A stretch of 64,000 nt of DNA, taken from assembly GCF_900130125.1 (NCBI RefSeq), contig NZ_FQXY01000006.1:1-64000 (forward strand), read 5' to 3'. The DNA is from Bacteroides congonensis. GTDB taxonomy: Bacteria; Bacteroidota; Bacteroidia; Bacteroidales; Bacteroidaceae. Numbering within the stretch: position 1 is the first letter of the stretch; the number at the start of each line of letters is the position of its first letter. This document shows, one piece after another, positions 8,694 to 17,453 of the stretch. The position numbers were made by a program, and so were the translations under genes. The notes beneath the pieces were generated by a model. The model did not search any database. It was not told the origin of the DNA and saw only the letters and a program-made list of their open reading frames with translations.

Positions 8694-10202
8694 TCAATTG
8701 TTTTCCAGTCTTCGTTTTGTCAGGTCTGCCTGAATATGCTCATTCAATTTCTTTGAAATCGGATAGAAGAACAACGCAATCACTCCGATAAAGAATGTGA
8801 TAGAAGGAATCACACTGGACGTCAGGCGAATGCCAAAGAGCGCACTCTCTGTTTGTGCTACATTAGGGATGAAACCGAACGAATCGACAATCGCGCCGCA
8901 GATAGCTCCACCGATACCTAATCCGGCTTTCAATGCAAAAACCACTCCTGCAAAGACAAAACCCGTAGCACGGCGATGGTTCACCCATTCGGAGTGATCG
9001 GCTACATCACCCATCATCGCCCAAAGCAACGGGATGGTAGGTGCGTAAGCCAAGCTCTTCAAACTGTTTATGATGAATATCGTGCCGATGCTCGTTGAAT
9101 CTACCATAAAAAACAAAGCTGTAAACAATGCGGTCAGTGCCAGACAAATCAAGAACACATTCCGCTTGCCAAAGATATTGGAAAGATAGCCGGAAAGCAA
9201 AATTACACCCGCTAAAGTGATAATCTGACCAATCATATTGAACAGGCTGAAACCTACTGCAAATACATTGCTATGGTCAGGCTGCGCTATCAAGCCGAAA
9301 GCATCAAGAAAAGTATGCCACATTCCATACGTTTCCCCTTCTACCCTCACTAGTCCGAAGTTTTGCAGGAAATCGAAAAGGGCTGTCTTATCTACGAAGT
9401 AATTAAAATAGTAGGACATACTGCTGCCCCACATAGCCAATGTCGTAAACAGGAAAAGGGTCAGGATAAACATAGACTTCCAGGGACGGCTGCTTACAAT
9501 GTCCTTAAAGTCCTGTTTCACGGAAGTCTTCTGTCCCACAGGCGGAGTGATACGTTCTTTCGCAGAAAAGAAAGTGATTACTAATAGAATGACTCCGATA
9601 ACAGCAAACAGAGTGATTGTCAGAAACCATCCGCGCTGGTCGTCTCCCTGTCCGAATTTAGAGACTAACGGCAGAGTAAGTCCTTGTACAACGAAAGTGG
9701 CTATCGTAGCCGTCACGAAACGGATGGACGAAATACTGGTACGTTCCTTTATATCACTGGTCATTACGCCACCCAGGGAAGCATAAGGTGTGTTATTGAA
9801 GGAATAAATGGACATTAATAAGGTATATGTAATACCTGCATAGATTATTTTACCACGCTCGCTAAGGTCGGGTGTCGTAAATGCCAGGATGAAGAATACA
9901 GCAAAAGGGATAGCCGTCCACAATAGCCAGGGGCGGTATTTCCCCCAACGAGTATTGGTTCTATCGGACAGGATGCCTACCACGGGATCGACAAACGCAT
10001 CGAATATGCGTGCGACGAGTAATATCATTCCTGCTGCTGTTGCTTTGATTCCGAACACATCTGTATAAAAGAAAAGTTGGAACATCATCATCATTTGGAA
10101 AATCAGGTTCGCAGAACCGTCTCCCAAGCTATAACCGATTTTCTCGGCCATCGACACTTTTTGAGTCTGTGCTTTCATGGTACTGTTATTTATTTTATTC
10201 AT
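8694..10202 (-). CDS. GPH-family sugar:cation symporter (xyloside transporter)
   Basis: 502 residues with about 12 hydrophobic segments and the glycoside-pentoside-hexuronide (GPH/MelB) signature: an N-terminal KIGYSLGDGSANL stretch, then ARIFDAFVDPVVGILSDRTNTRWGKYRPW. Proteins of this kind next to xylanases (XynT, XynB-neighbours) carry xylobiose or xylosides across the inner membrane with Na+ or H+. First gene of the xylan operon, reading toward GH10, GH43 and GH67. ATG 10202 is used; an ATG 24 bp further in gives MKAQTQKV and is equally possible. The upstream region has a -7 element and three spaced TGTTAC boxes. Confidence 0.88.
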   Translation of the reverse strand: MNKINNSTMKAQTQKVSMAEKIGYSLGDGSANLIFQMMMMFQLFFYTDVFGIKATAAGMILLVARIFDAFVDPVVGILSDRTNTRWGKYRPWLLWTAIPFAVFFILAFTTPDLSERGKIIYAGITYTLLMSIYSFNNTPYASLGGVMTSDIKERTSISSIRFVTATIATFVVQGLTLPLVSKFGQGDDQRGWFLTITLFAVIGVILLVITFFSAKERITPPVGQKTSVKQDFKDIVSSRPWKSMFILTLFLFTTLAMWGSSMSYYFNYFVDKTALFDFLQNFGLVRVEGETYGMWHTFLDAFGLIAQPDHSNVFAVGFSLFNMIGQIITLAGVILLSGYLSNIFGKRNVFLICLALTALFTALFFMVDSTSIGTIFIINSLKSLAYAPTIPLLWAMMGDVADHSEWVNHRRATGFVFAGVVFALKAGLGIGGAICGAIVDSFGFIPNVAQTESALFGIRLTSSVIPSITFFIGVIALFFYPISKKLNEHIQADLTKRRLENN

Positions 10203-10270
10203 TCTGTATTTTCTTTTATGTTTTAGCCTGTGAGCATTTGAAAGGAAAAACCATCCGAAATGTCACAGTG

Positions 10271-10278
10271 CAAACTTA
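10271..10278 (-). promoter_or_regulatory. Probable -7 element of the xylan operon
   Basis: Reads TAAGTTTG on the minus strand, matching TAnnTTTG, about 70 bp before the symporter ATG. No TTTG box is present at the usual -33 distance, which is common for activator-dependent Bacteroides promoters. Confidence 0.5.
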
Positions 10279-10329
10279 AGAAGTTTATTCCCTACCGCCG
10301 AGGAATTACGATTCAGAATGTTTCTTGTC

Positions 10330-10377
10330 TGTTACATCAGCGTTTGCAAATGTTACAAATACGTTTTACCATGTTAC
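10330..10377. promoter_or_regulatory. Three TGTTAC boxes at 21-bp spacing, candidate activator site
   Basis: TGTTAC occurs at 10330-10335, 10351-10356 and 10372-10377, each followed by A(T/A)(C/A). The spacing is exactly 21 bp both times, two helical turns, so all three face the same side of the DNA. They lie about 50-100 bp upstream of the proposed -7 box of the xylan operon, where an AraC-type or hybrid two-component activator would bind. Confidence 0.55.
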
Positions 10378-10428
10378 ATCCAAGCTAAGACAGGCATTAG
10401 AAGGCAGGTGCAAGCAGCAAAGTGAGTT

Positions 10429-12429
10429 TTACTTATACATTATCAGCGCAGACTGACCGGGGACAATCACTTCCGCCCCGGTTTGCGTTCCCAATCCGCG
10501 GACGTCTATCATACCGTCTTTGCACACGACTGTGTATTTGCCGGCAGGCACTTCAAGACGGGCAGGCGTAGTACGGGAGTTGTAAGCAACGACAATATCT
10601 CCCCAACGATCCCCGTTGGCATGGTCTTTCAGGCGGAACGCAATCAGGTTCCTGCCTTCTACGGGAAGAAACTCCAAATGTTTCCGAACTTTGTCCGCAT
10701 CTCCCATACGGAAAGCGGGATGGGATTTGCGAAGGTCTATCAGCCGTTTGTAGTACATGAAGACATCGCCATTCGTCGTTTTGCGTCTCCAGTCAATGGC
10801 ATTGACCGCATCCGGACTTTTGTAACTGTTATCCACTCCTTGTTTGTCACGCATCACTTCTTCTCCGGCATAGATAAACGGAATGCCCTGCGAAGTAAAG
10901 ACGACCGTTTGCGCCAATTTATCAAGGCGTACAAGTTGTTCGGGAGTAATCCCCGGCATACTCGCTTTCAATCGGTCTGTCAGGCATAAGCCATCGTGAC
11001 AGGAGACGTAGCCGATCATTTGAGTCGGTTCTTCCGCCCACGGCTTCTGACTGTAATTCACCGAATCATACCGTACTTGCGGATGCTCAATAGCTCCTAC
11101 GATACCAAACTTAACGCTATTCTCCCCACCCGGAATTCCGGCAAGGAAAGCTCCTTTGTCTTTTTCCCAAACAGGGCCGCAGAGTCCGTCACGCAGTTCG
11201 TCGGAGAAAACGGCTATTCCCGGCATATGGGCAGCGTTTCCTTTCATTGCCAAAGAATCAGCAGGATATTGGGGAGTTTCGGCCGCCCAGCCTTCGCCAT
11301 AGATGCAAATTGTCGGGTCTACTCCGTTCACCGCCTTGCGGATTTCGTTCATTGTCTCAATGTCATGCACTCCCATCAGGTCAAAGCGGAAACCATCGAT
11401 ATGATATTCCTTCATCCAGTAGAGGACGGACTCTATCATAAACTTACGCATCATAGGGCGCTCGCTTGCCGTCTCATTGCCGCATCCCGAACCATTCGCC
11501 AAGCTGCCGTCTTCTTTCTGACGGTAAAAATAGCCGGGAACGGTACGTTCAAAGTTGCTCTCTGCCGTATTGAAAGTATGGTTGTAGACTACATCCATAA
11601 TCACACGGATACCGGCTTTGTGAAGTGCCTGCACCATTTGCTTGAATTCTTTCACACGGGTGGCAGGCTGATAAGGGTCAGTTGCGTAGGAACCGTCGGG
11701 GACGTTGTAGTTCAACGGGTCGTATCCCCAGTTGTACTGGTTTTCGTCCAGTTTCGTTTCATCTACGGAAGCATAGTCATAAGAAGGAAGGAGATGGACG
11801 TGCGTCACGCCCAGTTCTATCAGATGGTCGATGCCGGTCAATAGTTTGTCCGAGTTCATCGTTCCGTGTTCGGTCAGTGCGAGGTATTTTCCTTTGTTCT
11901 TTATTCCTGAAGTAGAATCGACGGAAAAGTCACGGTGGTGCATTTCGTAGATAATCATATCGGCAGGAGATTTCAACGGTGGACGCTGGTCGCTCTCCCA
12001 CCCTTCCGGATTCGTTGACTTCCAGTCAATGATAGCGGCACGTTTTCCATTCACTCCGACCGCATGGGCATTGATGCCCGGTGTATCTCCCTGCCACTTA
12101 TCGTCAATCTTCACATTGAAAGCATAGAATTTATCGAGCAAATCCTTGTTTACTATGGTAGTCCAGGTTCCGTCCTCTCCGCGCTCCATCTTCACTGTTT
12201 CGTAAGCGTGTCCGCCTTCGCCTTCATCATAAAGCATCAGGCGCACTTCTTCCGCTGTCGGCGACCAAAGAATAAACTTAGTTGCTTCCGGCGCATATTC
12301 CATTTCCGTAAGACTTCCCGTGCGAACCGGATATAACTCAAAAGAAGCATATTCCTTTTTCGCTGAAGAGCAACTCATCACTGTTGCCACTGTAGTAACC
12401 CCTACTATTGCTGAATAATTAATTCCCAT
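10429..12429 (-). CDS. pulA: Type I pullulanase, lipoprotein
   Basis: 666 residues. The N-terminus ends in a lipobox-like VMSC with Cys20, so it is probably anchored in a membrane. A carbohydrate-binding/GH13 N-terminal beta domain (about 40-140) precedes the GH13 barrel. The pullulanase I signature YNWGYDP is at 232-238. Catalytic residues: nucleophile Asp350 in GFRFDLMG, acid Glu379 in IYGEGW, and the later SCHDG region. It hydrolyses alpha-1,6 branches in pullulan, starch or glycogen. Gene lies 71 bp after ruvC on the same strand; the gap shows no good promoter. It is functionally separate from the xylan operon, from which it is separated by 226 bp. Confidence 0.93.
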   Translation of the reverse strand: MGINYSAIVGVTTVATVMSCSSAKKEYASFELYPVRTGSLTEMEYAPEATKFILWSPTAEEVRLMLYDEGEGGHAYETVKMERGEDGTWTTIVNKDLLDKFYAFNVKIDDKWQGDTPGINAHAVGVNGKRAAIIDWKSTNPEGWESDQRPPLKSPADMIIYEMHHRDFSVDSTSGIKNKGKYLALTEHGTMNSDKLLTGIDHLIELGVTHVHLLPSYDYASVDETKLDENQYNWGYDPLNYNVPDGSYATDPYQPATRVKEFKQMVQALHKAGIRVIMDVVYNHTFNTAESNFERTVPGYFYRQKEDGSLANGSGCGNETASERPMMRKFMIESVLYWMKEYHIDGFRFDLMGVHDIETMNEIRKAVNGVDPTICIYGEGWAAETPQYPADSLAMKGNAAHMPGIAVFSDELRDGLCGPVWEKDKGAFLAGIPGGENSVKFGIVGAIEHPQVRYDSVNYSQKPWAEEPTQMIGYVSCHDGLCLTDRLKASMPGITPEQLVRLDKLAQTVVFTSQGIPFIYAGEEVMRDKQGVDNSYKSPDAVNAIDWRRKTTNGDVFMYYKRLIDLRKSHPAFRMGDADKVRKHLEFLPVEGRNLIAFRLKDHANGDRWGDIVVAYNSRTTPARLEVPAGKYTVVCKDGMIDVRGLGTQTGAEVIVPGQSALIMYK

Positions 12430-12500
12430 CCTAATACTCTCCTGTGATAACGTTTTTCGTTCTATGATTATCTTCTATAATCTATCAGTAACCCATCAGT

Positions 12501-13067
12501 TTACTTTACCTTATCCGGATTCTTCGCTATAAAATCCTTCCAGCTACTATACCCCTTTTCCATGACAGGGCGTCCCATTTGCAGAAAATGACAGTAGGCG
12601 GCAGCCAGTCCGTCCGTAGCGTCCATAAAGACAGGCATATCTTCTTTCGAGAGACGGAGCATCCGCTGTAACATATCCGCCACCTGCTCTTTCGAAGCCT
12701 GTCCGTTTCCGGTAATCGCCATCTTTATCTTCAAAGGGGCGTATTCGGTGATAGGAATATCACGGCTCAATGCCGCCGCCATCGCTACTCCCTGCGCACG
12801 TCCCAGTTTCAGCATAGACTGCACGTTCTTACCGAAGAATGGAGCTTCAATAGCCAGTTCGTCAGGCAGATAACTTTCAATAATTCCCAATACCCGTTCG
12901 TGGATATGGCGCAGTTTCAGATAGTGATTGGCAAATTTGCGCAAGTCGATAATTCCCATGGCAATCATTTCGGGCTTGGTTCCTTTGATTCTCAAGACTC
13001 CGTATCCCATGATTGTCGTACCGGGGTCAATCCCCAGGATTATCTTTTCCTTTACCGGCTGAATCAC
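12501..13067 (-). CDS. ruvC: Holliday junction resolvase RuvC
   Basis: 188 residues, normal for RuvC. It cuts Holliday junctions bound by RuvAB. The RNase H-like fold is shown by [13 protein letters not shown] with the first catalytic Asp (residue 14), then LAIEAPFFG with the Glu, and the C-terminal [12 protein letters not shown] with the Asp pair. Its ATG overlaps the stop of the DUF4286 gene by four bases, implying translational coupling. A housekeeping gene, which marks this segment as core chromosome. Confidence 0.96.
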   Translation of the reverse strand: MIQPVKEKIILGIDPGTTIMGYGVLRIKGTKPEMIAMGIIDLRKFANHYLKLRHIHERVLGIIESYLPDELAIEAPFFGKNVQSMLKLGRAQGVAMAAALSRDIPITEYAPLKIKMAITGNGQASKEQVADMLQRMLRLSKEDMPVFMDATDGLAAAYCHFLQMGRPVMEKGYSSWKDFIAKNPDKVK

Positions 13068-13366
13068 TCCACTATCTCCATTAATGTCGGAAATCCGACC
13101 ACTTTATCTTTAAATATTTTTGTAAGTTCGTCATTCAAACGCACTCCCTGTTCCAAATGCCAACGATGCAGCAATCCGCTGCTTTCCACTTCCCATTGCA
13201 GAGAATAGGCACTTCCATCTTCCCGATGACTCAGAATCCGGCAAATACGCGGCGCTTTCAATGTGCCGTGTTTTTGCACTTCGGGAATATAGAATTCTTT
13301 TATCCAAATCAAAAAATTGTCGTGGATGGCATCGTCCACCTGAAAAGTAGTATTATAAATCAGCAT
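13064..13366 (-). CDS. DUF4286 family protein
   Basis: 100 residues from ATG 13366 (the frame also opens at 13384, but homology starts with MLIYNTTF). Small cytoplasmic protein with the pattern of the DUF4286 family found next to ruvC in Bacteroidetes; function unknown. It overlaps ruvC by four bases and is the first gene of the pair. A -7 element TATGTTTG on the minus strand (13395-13402) is about 30 bp before the start. Confidence 0.75.
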   Translation of the reverse strand: MLIYNTTFQVDDAIHDNFLIWIKEFYIPEVQKHGTLKAPRICRILSHREDGSAYSLQWEVESSGLLHRWHLEQGVRLNDELTKIFKDKVVGFPTLMEIVE

Positions 13367-13394
13367 ATTTTTTTTTTCAAACAATTATTTACCG

Positions 13395-13402
13395 CAAACA
13401 TA
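13395..13402 (-). promoter_or_regulatory. -7 element for DUF4286-ruvC
   Basis: Minus-strand TATGTTTG, a full match to TAnnTTTG, placed about 30 bp before ATG 13366. It is back to back with the tRNA promoter on the other strand. Confidence 0.5.
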
Positions 13403-13425
13403 GCAATTATTTCAGAATATTGCAT

Positions 13426-13433
13426 TATATTTG
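13426..13433 (+). promoter_or_regulatory. -7 element for tRNA-Ala
   Basis: Plus-strand TATATTTG, matching TAnnTTTG, about 50 bp before the tRNA. A 12-bp palindrome (CGTTTGCAAACG, 13452-13463) lies between it and the tRNA; I see no further role for it. Confidence 0.45.
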
Positions 13434-13484
13434 CGCCAACAAAAAAGGATTCGTTTGCAAACGTTATCATATAAAGTTGAAAAA

Positions 13485-13558
13485 GGGGGGTTAGCTCATC
13501 TGGCTAGAGCGCGACACTGGCAGTGTCGAGGTGATCGGTTCGAGTCCGATACTCTCCA
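13485..13558 (+). tRNA. tRNA-Ala (anticodon GGC)
   Basis: A cloverleaf folds: acceptor GGGGGGT with ACTCTCC (two G-U pairs), D arm GCTC/GAGC, anticodon stem CGACA/TGTCG with loop CTGGCAG giving anticodon GGC, and T arm ATCGG-TTCGAGT-CCGAT. Discriminator A; CCA is not encoded. It reads alanine GCC codons. A terminator follows directly. Confidence 0.92.
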
Positions 13559-13561
13559 CTA

Positions 13562-13598
13562 AAAAAAGAGCAATTCTGAAAAGAGTTGCTCTTTTTTG
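13562..13598 (+). terminator. Terminator after tRNA-Ala
   Basis: AAAAGAGCAA pairs with TTGCTCTTTT around a loop of about 12 nt, ending in a T-run. Confidence 0.85.
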
Positions 13599-13661
13599 AT
13601 TTATTTTATGGAGTAACTTTACGCTCTCGAATAACCTATTATGCTTTATGCGCACTAAAAT

Positions 13662-13695
13662 AAAAAAAGACCTTTATTCAAGGTCTTTTTTTATC
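13662..13695. terminator. Bidirectional terminator
   Basis: A-run plus GACCTT (13669-13674), loop TATTC, AAGGTC (13680-13685) plus T-run. Usable on either strand. It overlaps the stop codon of the small minus-strand gene. Confidence 0.8.
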
Positions 13696-13886
13696 ACTTC
13701 ATCCATTTCCTTTATACGTTTCTTACGATCCTTGATAGGGCCGTCCTTCTTGTCATTCTTGAACACATTGTCGGCACGGTCGGCCACCTCGCCGCTCCAT
13801 TCTTCAAAATCGTTCGTAGCCGGACGACCATTCGGTTCGATATTCTCTTCGGCAATCGAATCATGTCTGTTAATCATATCATCCAT
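13674..13886 (-). CDS. Small conserved hypothetical protein
   Basis: 70 residues, very charged (many Asp, Glu, Lys, Arg), without signal peptide or membrane segment. I do not recognise a named family. The gene has a clean terminator at its end and isolated placement between the tRNA and the TonB-domain gene. Codon use is like the chromosome around it. Likely a genuine small soluble protein; function unknown. Confidence 0.6.
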   Translation of the reverse strand: MDDMINRHDSIAEENIEPNGRPATNDFEEWSGEVADRADNVFKNDKKDGPIKDRKKRIKEMDEVIKKDLE

Positions 13887-14042
13887 AAGTTTTCTTTTTT
13901 ATAGGTTCATGGCTATAAGACAATTAAGAACAAGATAAGTTTGTTGTATTAATGATTTTTGAAGAAATTAAAGGTACTATTATACCGTGCCAGTGATAGG
14001 TGATAGAGGATTTCGCGTTTTTACTTGGGAGAGAGCACTGAT

Positions 14043-15059
14043 TTATTTGGCACGATAACTCTTCGGACGGAAAGGAATATACAAGGTATAATTACTATCC
14101 GACGGCTTTCCCCCGACAAGGGCAGGCGACCATTTCGGCATCCCTTTCACTATGCGAAGTGCTTCTTCCGCAAATTCAGGATGAGTGGAACGCAGAATGT
14201 GCGGACGAAGGATCACTCCCTCTTTGTCAATAGTAAATTCACAGAGGACATATCCCGATACATTCTTTTCCAAAAGGCTTTCCGGATAAATCATCTGTCC
14301 GGCGATATATTCTTCCGCACTCATGTCCGGAAAGTGAGCCAGTTCTTCGACTTGCCTACCCGAAAGCGTTTGTGAACGAGGGCCTATCTGATAAATGCCT
14401 ACATACATCGGTTTCTTATAAGCATCCGGTTGTTCCTTAGTACGTTGCTGCAACGATTTCAATAAGGCGGCAGCCTCTTCCGCCAAAGTCGGCTCCGAAA
14501 TATTGTCACCTTTGGACAACATATATGCCGACTGGCAAACCAACACCAGACGTTCCATCAAAGTTCCCTTGGCAGGCGACCATTTACGCCCCATCTGTTC
14601 TTTCCCATTCGCATCAGTAGAAAAGAAATAATAGACAATTCCGTCCAAACCTGCACTGGAACCATCCAAATCCTGTATCTGCTCGGTGACTAAACGAAAA
14701 ATAGCTCCTAAAGACTGGTAAAGGGATGCGCTGATTACTACCGACTTAGTCTCCACTCCCACTGTTCCTTTCTCCGCTTGCCAGTAGGTACGCGACAGCG
14801 TATTTGAAATCAGGGAATAACGCCCGTTCCTCTTTTCAACCGACATTGCATATTCGGGTGAAAAGGAAGGGATAGCTACAAAACGTGCATAAGGTTGTTT
14901 TTGAAAACCTGTATTTAGTAAAGAAAACACATTACGATAATATTCGCCCAACTCACCTTTATAAGTAGAAAAAGGTCGCACCGGCTCCAAATAATCTATT
15001 TGAGCCATAAGGCGGAAAGAAAAAGTCAAAAGCAGAAGAGTGAAAACAATCTTTTTCAT
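14043..15059 (-). CDS. Secreted protein with TonB C-terminal domain
   Basis: 338 residues with a signal peptide (about 1-19, ending LMA-Q). The last 80 residues (VSGYVLCEFTIDKEGVI, then a HPEFAEEALRIVKGMPKWSPA stretch and YTLYIPFR) match the TonB C-terminal fold: beta strand, alpha helix, beta strands. There is no proline-rich periplasmic spacer and the N-terminus looks cleavable, so this is not a classical membrane-anchored TonB; similar secreted TonB-domain proteins are common in Bacteroides and have unknown roles. The 5' side is where the conjugative transposon begins: its -7 box (TAACTTTG, minus strand, 15091-15098) coincides with the candidate attachment core, so the original promoter may have been altered by the insertion. 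Confidence 0.75.
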   Translation of the reverse strand: MKKIVFTLLLLTFSFRLMAQIDYLEPVRPFSTYKGELGEYYRNVFSLLNTGFQKQPYARFVAIPSFSPEYAMSVEKRNGRYSLISNTLSRTYWQAEKGTVGVETKSVVISASLYQSLGAIFRLVTEQIQDLDGSSAGLDGIVYYFFSTDANGKEQMGRKWSPAKGTLMERLVLVCQSAYMLSKGDNISEPTLAEEAAALLKSLQQRTKEQPDAYKKPMYVGIYQIGPRSQTLSGRQVEELAHFPDMSAEEYIAGQMIYPESLLEKNVSGYVLCEFTIDKEGVILRPHILRSTHPEFAEEALRIVKGMPKWSPALVGGKPSDSNYTLYIPFRPKSYRAK

Positions 15060-15089
15060 AAGTTGCCGGATTTTCGGTACGTATCGGGA

Positions 15090-15099
15090 ACAAAGTTAC
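15090..15099 (-). other. Candidate attL core of the conjugative transposon
   Basis: On the minus strand it reads GTAACTTTGT, nine of ten matches to the CTnDOT target core GTAnnTTTGC as I recall it. It sits between chromosomal DNA and the integrase gene, 320 bp before the int start, where the left end is expected. The right end is outside the window, so the direct repeat cannot be checked. Confidence 0.45.
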
Positions 15100-15419
15100 T
15101 ACAAAAAAGTGAAATGCGGAAAGATATAGTGATAGAATTGAGTTACAGGGGTTTCAGTTGTACTTCCGATTATTCGTGAAGCCATCGCAATCACCGCTGA
15201 AGCCAAATCAGGACGCCGCTACGTTACTTGTCCGTAACCATACCCAAAAGGGCGACAAACGGACACGGATGGCGAAACAAGACGTTAAGGATTAGTGAGT
15301 TACTGACAACCCACGCAACAAATCCGGTTACGGAAAAAGATTGCGCCGTTCCTCCCCGTTTTGCGTACCGACACCGGACTCTTCACCAACTAATTTTGAA
15401 CCTAAAAAAATTAAGGACG
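15100..15419. other. Left-end region of the transposon, no gene
   Basis: No coding gene is supported here, although the int frame remains open upstream to 15228. It should hold the integrase promoter and the arm-type binding sites for integrase and excision proteins. I could not identify individual arm sites by eye. Confidence 0.4.
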
Positions 15420-16655
15420 ATGAAGAGTACATTTTCAGTAATCTACTACCTCAAGCGTCAGGTAGTGAAAAAGGACGGGACAGTACCCGTCATGGGACGC
15501 ATCACGGTGGACGGCAGCCAGACGCAGTTCAGCTGCAAGCTGACCGTCGATCCCAAGCTGTGGGACACCAAAGGGGGACGTGTCACGGGCAGAAGCTCGG
15601 CGGCACTCGAAACGAACCGCATGCTCGACAAGATGCGTGTGCGTATCAACAAACACTATCAGGAAATCATGGAGCGTGACAACTTTGTCACGGCGGAGAA
15701 GGTCAAGAACGCCTTTCTCGGACTGGAACACCGCTACCACACGCTGATGCAGGTGTTCCGCCAGCACAACGAGGACTACGAGAAACAGGTGGAGGCCGGC
15801 ATGAAAGCCAAAGGCACGCTCTTGAAGTACAGGACCGTTTACAAGCACCTGCAAGAGTTCCTCACCATCCGCTACCGCGTGAAGGATATTGCACTGAAAG
15901 AGCTTACGCCCGCCTTCATCTCCGACTTTGAGATGTTCCTGCGCACGGACAAGCACTGCTGCACCAATACCGTGTGGCTGTATGTCTGCCCCTTGCGGAC
16001 GATGGTGTTCATCGCCATCAACAACGAGTGGCTCACACGCGACCCGTTCCGGGAGTACGAAATCAAGAAGGAGGAAACCACACGCAGTTTCCTGACGAAA
16101 GAGGAAATCCGGCTGCTGATGGAGGGCAGGCTGAAAAACGCCAAGCAGGAGCTTTACCGCGACCTCTACCTGTTCTGCGCCTTCACGGGCTTGTCGTTCG
16201 CCGACATGCGCAACCTGACGGAAGAGAACATCCATACCTACTTCGACGAACACGAGTGGATAAACATCAACCGCCAGAAGACGGGCGTGGTGTCCAATAT
16301 CCGCCTGCTCGACATCGCAAAGCGCATCATCGACAAATACCGGGGACTGTGCGGGAACGGCAGGATTTTCCCCGTTCCCCACTACAACACGTGCCTTGCC
16401 GGAATCCGTTCCGTTGCCAAGCGTTGCGGCATCACCAAGCATATCACGTGGCATCAGAGCCGCCACACGGCAGCTACGACGGTGTTCCTCTCCAACGGCG
16501 TACCCATTGAAACGGTGAGTTCCATGCTGGGACACAAGAGCATAAAAACGACGCAGATATACGCAAAAATCACCAAAGAGAAGCTCAACCAAGACATGGA
16601 GAACCTTGCCGCAAGGTTGAACGGCATCGAGGAATTTGCAGGTTGCACCATCTAA
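15420..16655 (+). CDS. intDOT: Tyrosine integrase, IntDOT type
   Basis: 411 residues from ATG 15420 (the frame is open further upstream but family homology and known length start here). It joins and excises the transposon with short heteroduplex crossover regions. Arm-binding and core-binding domains occupy about 1-220; the catalytic domain has Arg247, Lys287, His345, Arg348 in WHQSRHT, His372 in GHKS and the nucleophile Tyr381 in TTQIYAK. Position 259 in FTGLSFADM is Ser where most tyrosine recombinases have the first Arg. This is the known peculiarity of IntDOT. Length and sequence match IntDOT closely from memory. It is the leftmost gene of the element. Confidence 0.95.
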   Translation: MKSTFSVIYYLKRQVVKKDGTVPVMGRITVDGSQTQFSCKLTVDPKLWDTKGGRVTGRSSAALETNRMLDKMRVRINKHYQEIMERDNFVTAEKVKNAFLGLEHRYHTLMQVFRQHNEDYEKQVEAGMKAKGTLLKYRTVYKHLQEFLTIRYRVKDIALKELTPAFISDFEMFLRTDKHCCTNTVWLYVCPLRTMVFIAINNEWLTRDPFREYEIKKEETTRSFLTKEEIRLLMEGRLKNAKQELYRDLYLFCAFTGLSFADMRNLTEENIHTYFDEHEWININRQKTGVVSNIRLLDIAKRIIDKYRGLCGNGRIFPVPHYNTCLAGIRSVAKRCGITKHITWHQSRHTAATTVFLSNGVPIETVSSMLGHKSIKTTQIYAKITKEKLNQDMENLAARLNGIEEFAGCTI

Positions 16656-16668
16656 AAACAGAGAAGCC

Positions 16669-17031
16669 ATGACACGAGGAACCATCATCATAGAGGACAA
16701 CAGGGTCAGCGTAACCGGTAACGGGGTATGGATGACCGCCACAGAAATCGCCGGGCTGTTCCACACGGGCGTCCCGGCAGTGAACGCCGCCATCAGAGCC
16801 GTCCGCAAGCCGGACGTGCTGAACGACTACGAGGTGTGCCGCTACATGCGGCTTGAAAACGGGCTGCACGCGGATGTTTACTCGCTTGAAATCATCATCC
16901 CCGTCGCCTTCCGGCTGAACACCTACCATGCGCACGTGTTCCGCACGTGGCTGGTAGGCAAGGCACTCACGAAGGAAAAGCGGCAGGCATACGTGATGTT
17001 CATACAGAACGGAAAAGCCGGGTATTGCTAA
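16669..17031 (+). CDS. Transposon orf2, small conserved protein
   Basis: 120 residues starting at ATG 16669, 13 bp after int. It has the look of a KilA-N/RhuM-like fold (WMTATEIAGLFHTGVPAVNAAIRAV resembles a winged HTH). Present in the same place in CTnDOT-type elements as orf2, with no known function. Probably co-transcribed with int. A terminator lies 20 bp after the stop. Confidence 0.75.
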   Translation: MTRGTIIIEDNRVSVTGNGVWMTATEIAGLFHTGVPAVNAAIRAVRKPDVLNDYEVCRYMRLENGLHADVYSLEIIIPVAFRLNTYHAHVFRTWLVGKALTKEKRQAYVMFIQNGKAGYC

Positions 17032-17051
17032 ACACACATACATATAATTAT

Positions 17052-17095
17052 AAAGGAAACGGACAGCCCGTATGGAGTTGCCCGTTCCCTTTTTT
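17052..17095. terminator. Terminator between convergent genes
   Basis: AAAGGAAACGG (17052-17062) pairs with CCGTTCCCTTTT (17082-17093) with one mismatch, followed by T's. It separates int-orf2 from the converging minus-strand HTH genes. Confidence 0.65.
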
Positions 17096-17107
17096 CATGC
17101 AGCCGCC

Positions 17108-17413
17108 TTATTCCATCGGCTTGCTGTAGTTCGCCTCCAGCAGCTCACGCAACCCCGATTCGGGGTAAAGCACCTTTCCTCCCAAAAGGATAAAGGGCAG
17201 CACCCTGTTGTTGCGGTACTCCTGCAAGGTGCGGCGGCTGACACGGAGCAGTTCCGCCACCTCCCTGTCCGTCAGGTAACGCTCCCCATCCAGCGGCGGA
17301 CGGTAACTTTCCAGAAAGGCGGAAAGCCATTTCGAGCCTTTGCGCATGTTCTGCACGACGGAGGCAAGCGGCTCGTCCTCCATCGTAAACACTTCATTGT
17401 TCTCGTTCATCAT
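17108..17413 (-). CDS. HTH_17/MerR-like DNA-binding protein
   Basis: 101 residues counted from a Met at about 17413. The second half (YLTDREVAELLRVSRRTLQEYRNNRVLPFILLGGKVLY) is a helix-turn-helix of the excisionase type, a winged fold that binds and bends DNA. The frame continues upstream into the neighbouring gene, but the MMMNENNE start fits the spacing better. It follows the other minus-strand HTH gene by 40 bp. Could be a directionality or regulatory factor for the excision region; the CTnDOT names xis2c and xis2d imply two preceding orfs of this sort. Confidence 0.7.
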   Translation of the reverse strand: MMNENNEVFTMEDEPLASVVQNMRKGSKWLSAFLESYRPPLDGERYLTDREVAELLRVSRRTLQEYRNNRVLPFILLGGKVLYPESGLRELLEANYSKPME

Positions 17414-17453
17414 CATTTCGGATTCAGTGGGTTGTGAATAATAAAAAATCAAA

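Noticed and set aside
13452..13463. Palindrome CGTTTGCAAACG upstream of tRNA-Ala as an operator or att site
   Set aside because: Short, isolated, and the IntDOT-type element does not use tRNA genes; no second copy seen.
15435..16808. Long antisense reading frame across the integrase gene
   Set aside because: A 457-codon shadow in GC-rich DNA; the opposite strand carries a full integrase with all catalytic residues.
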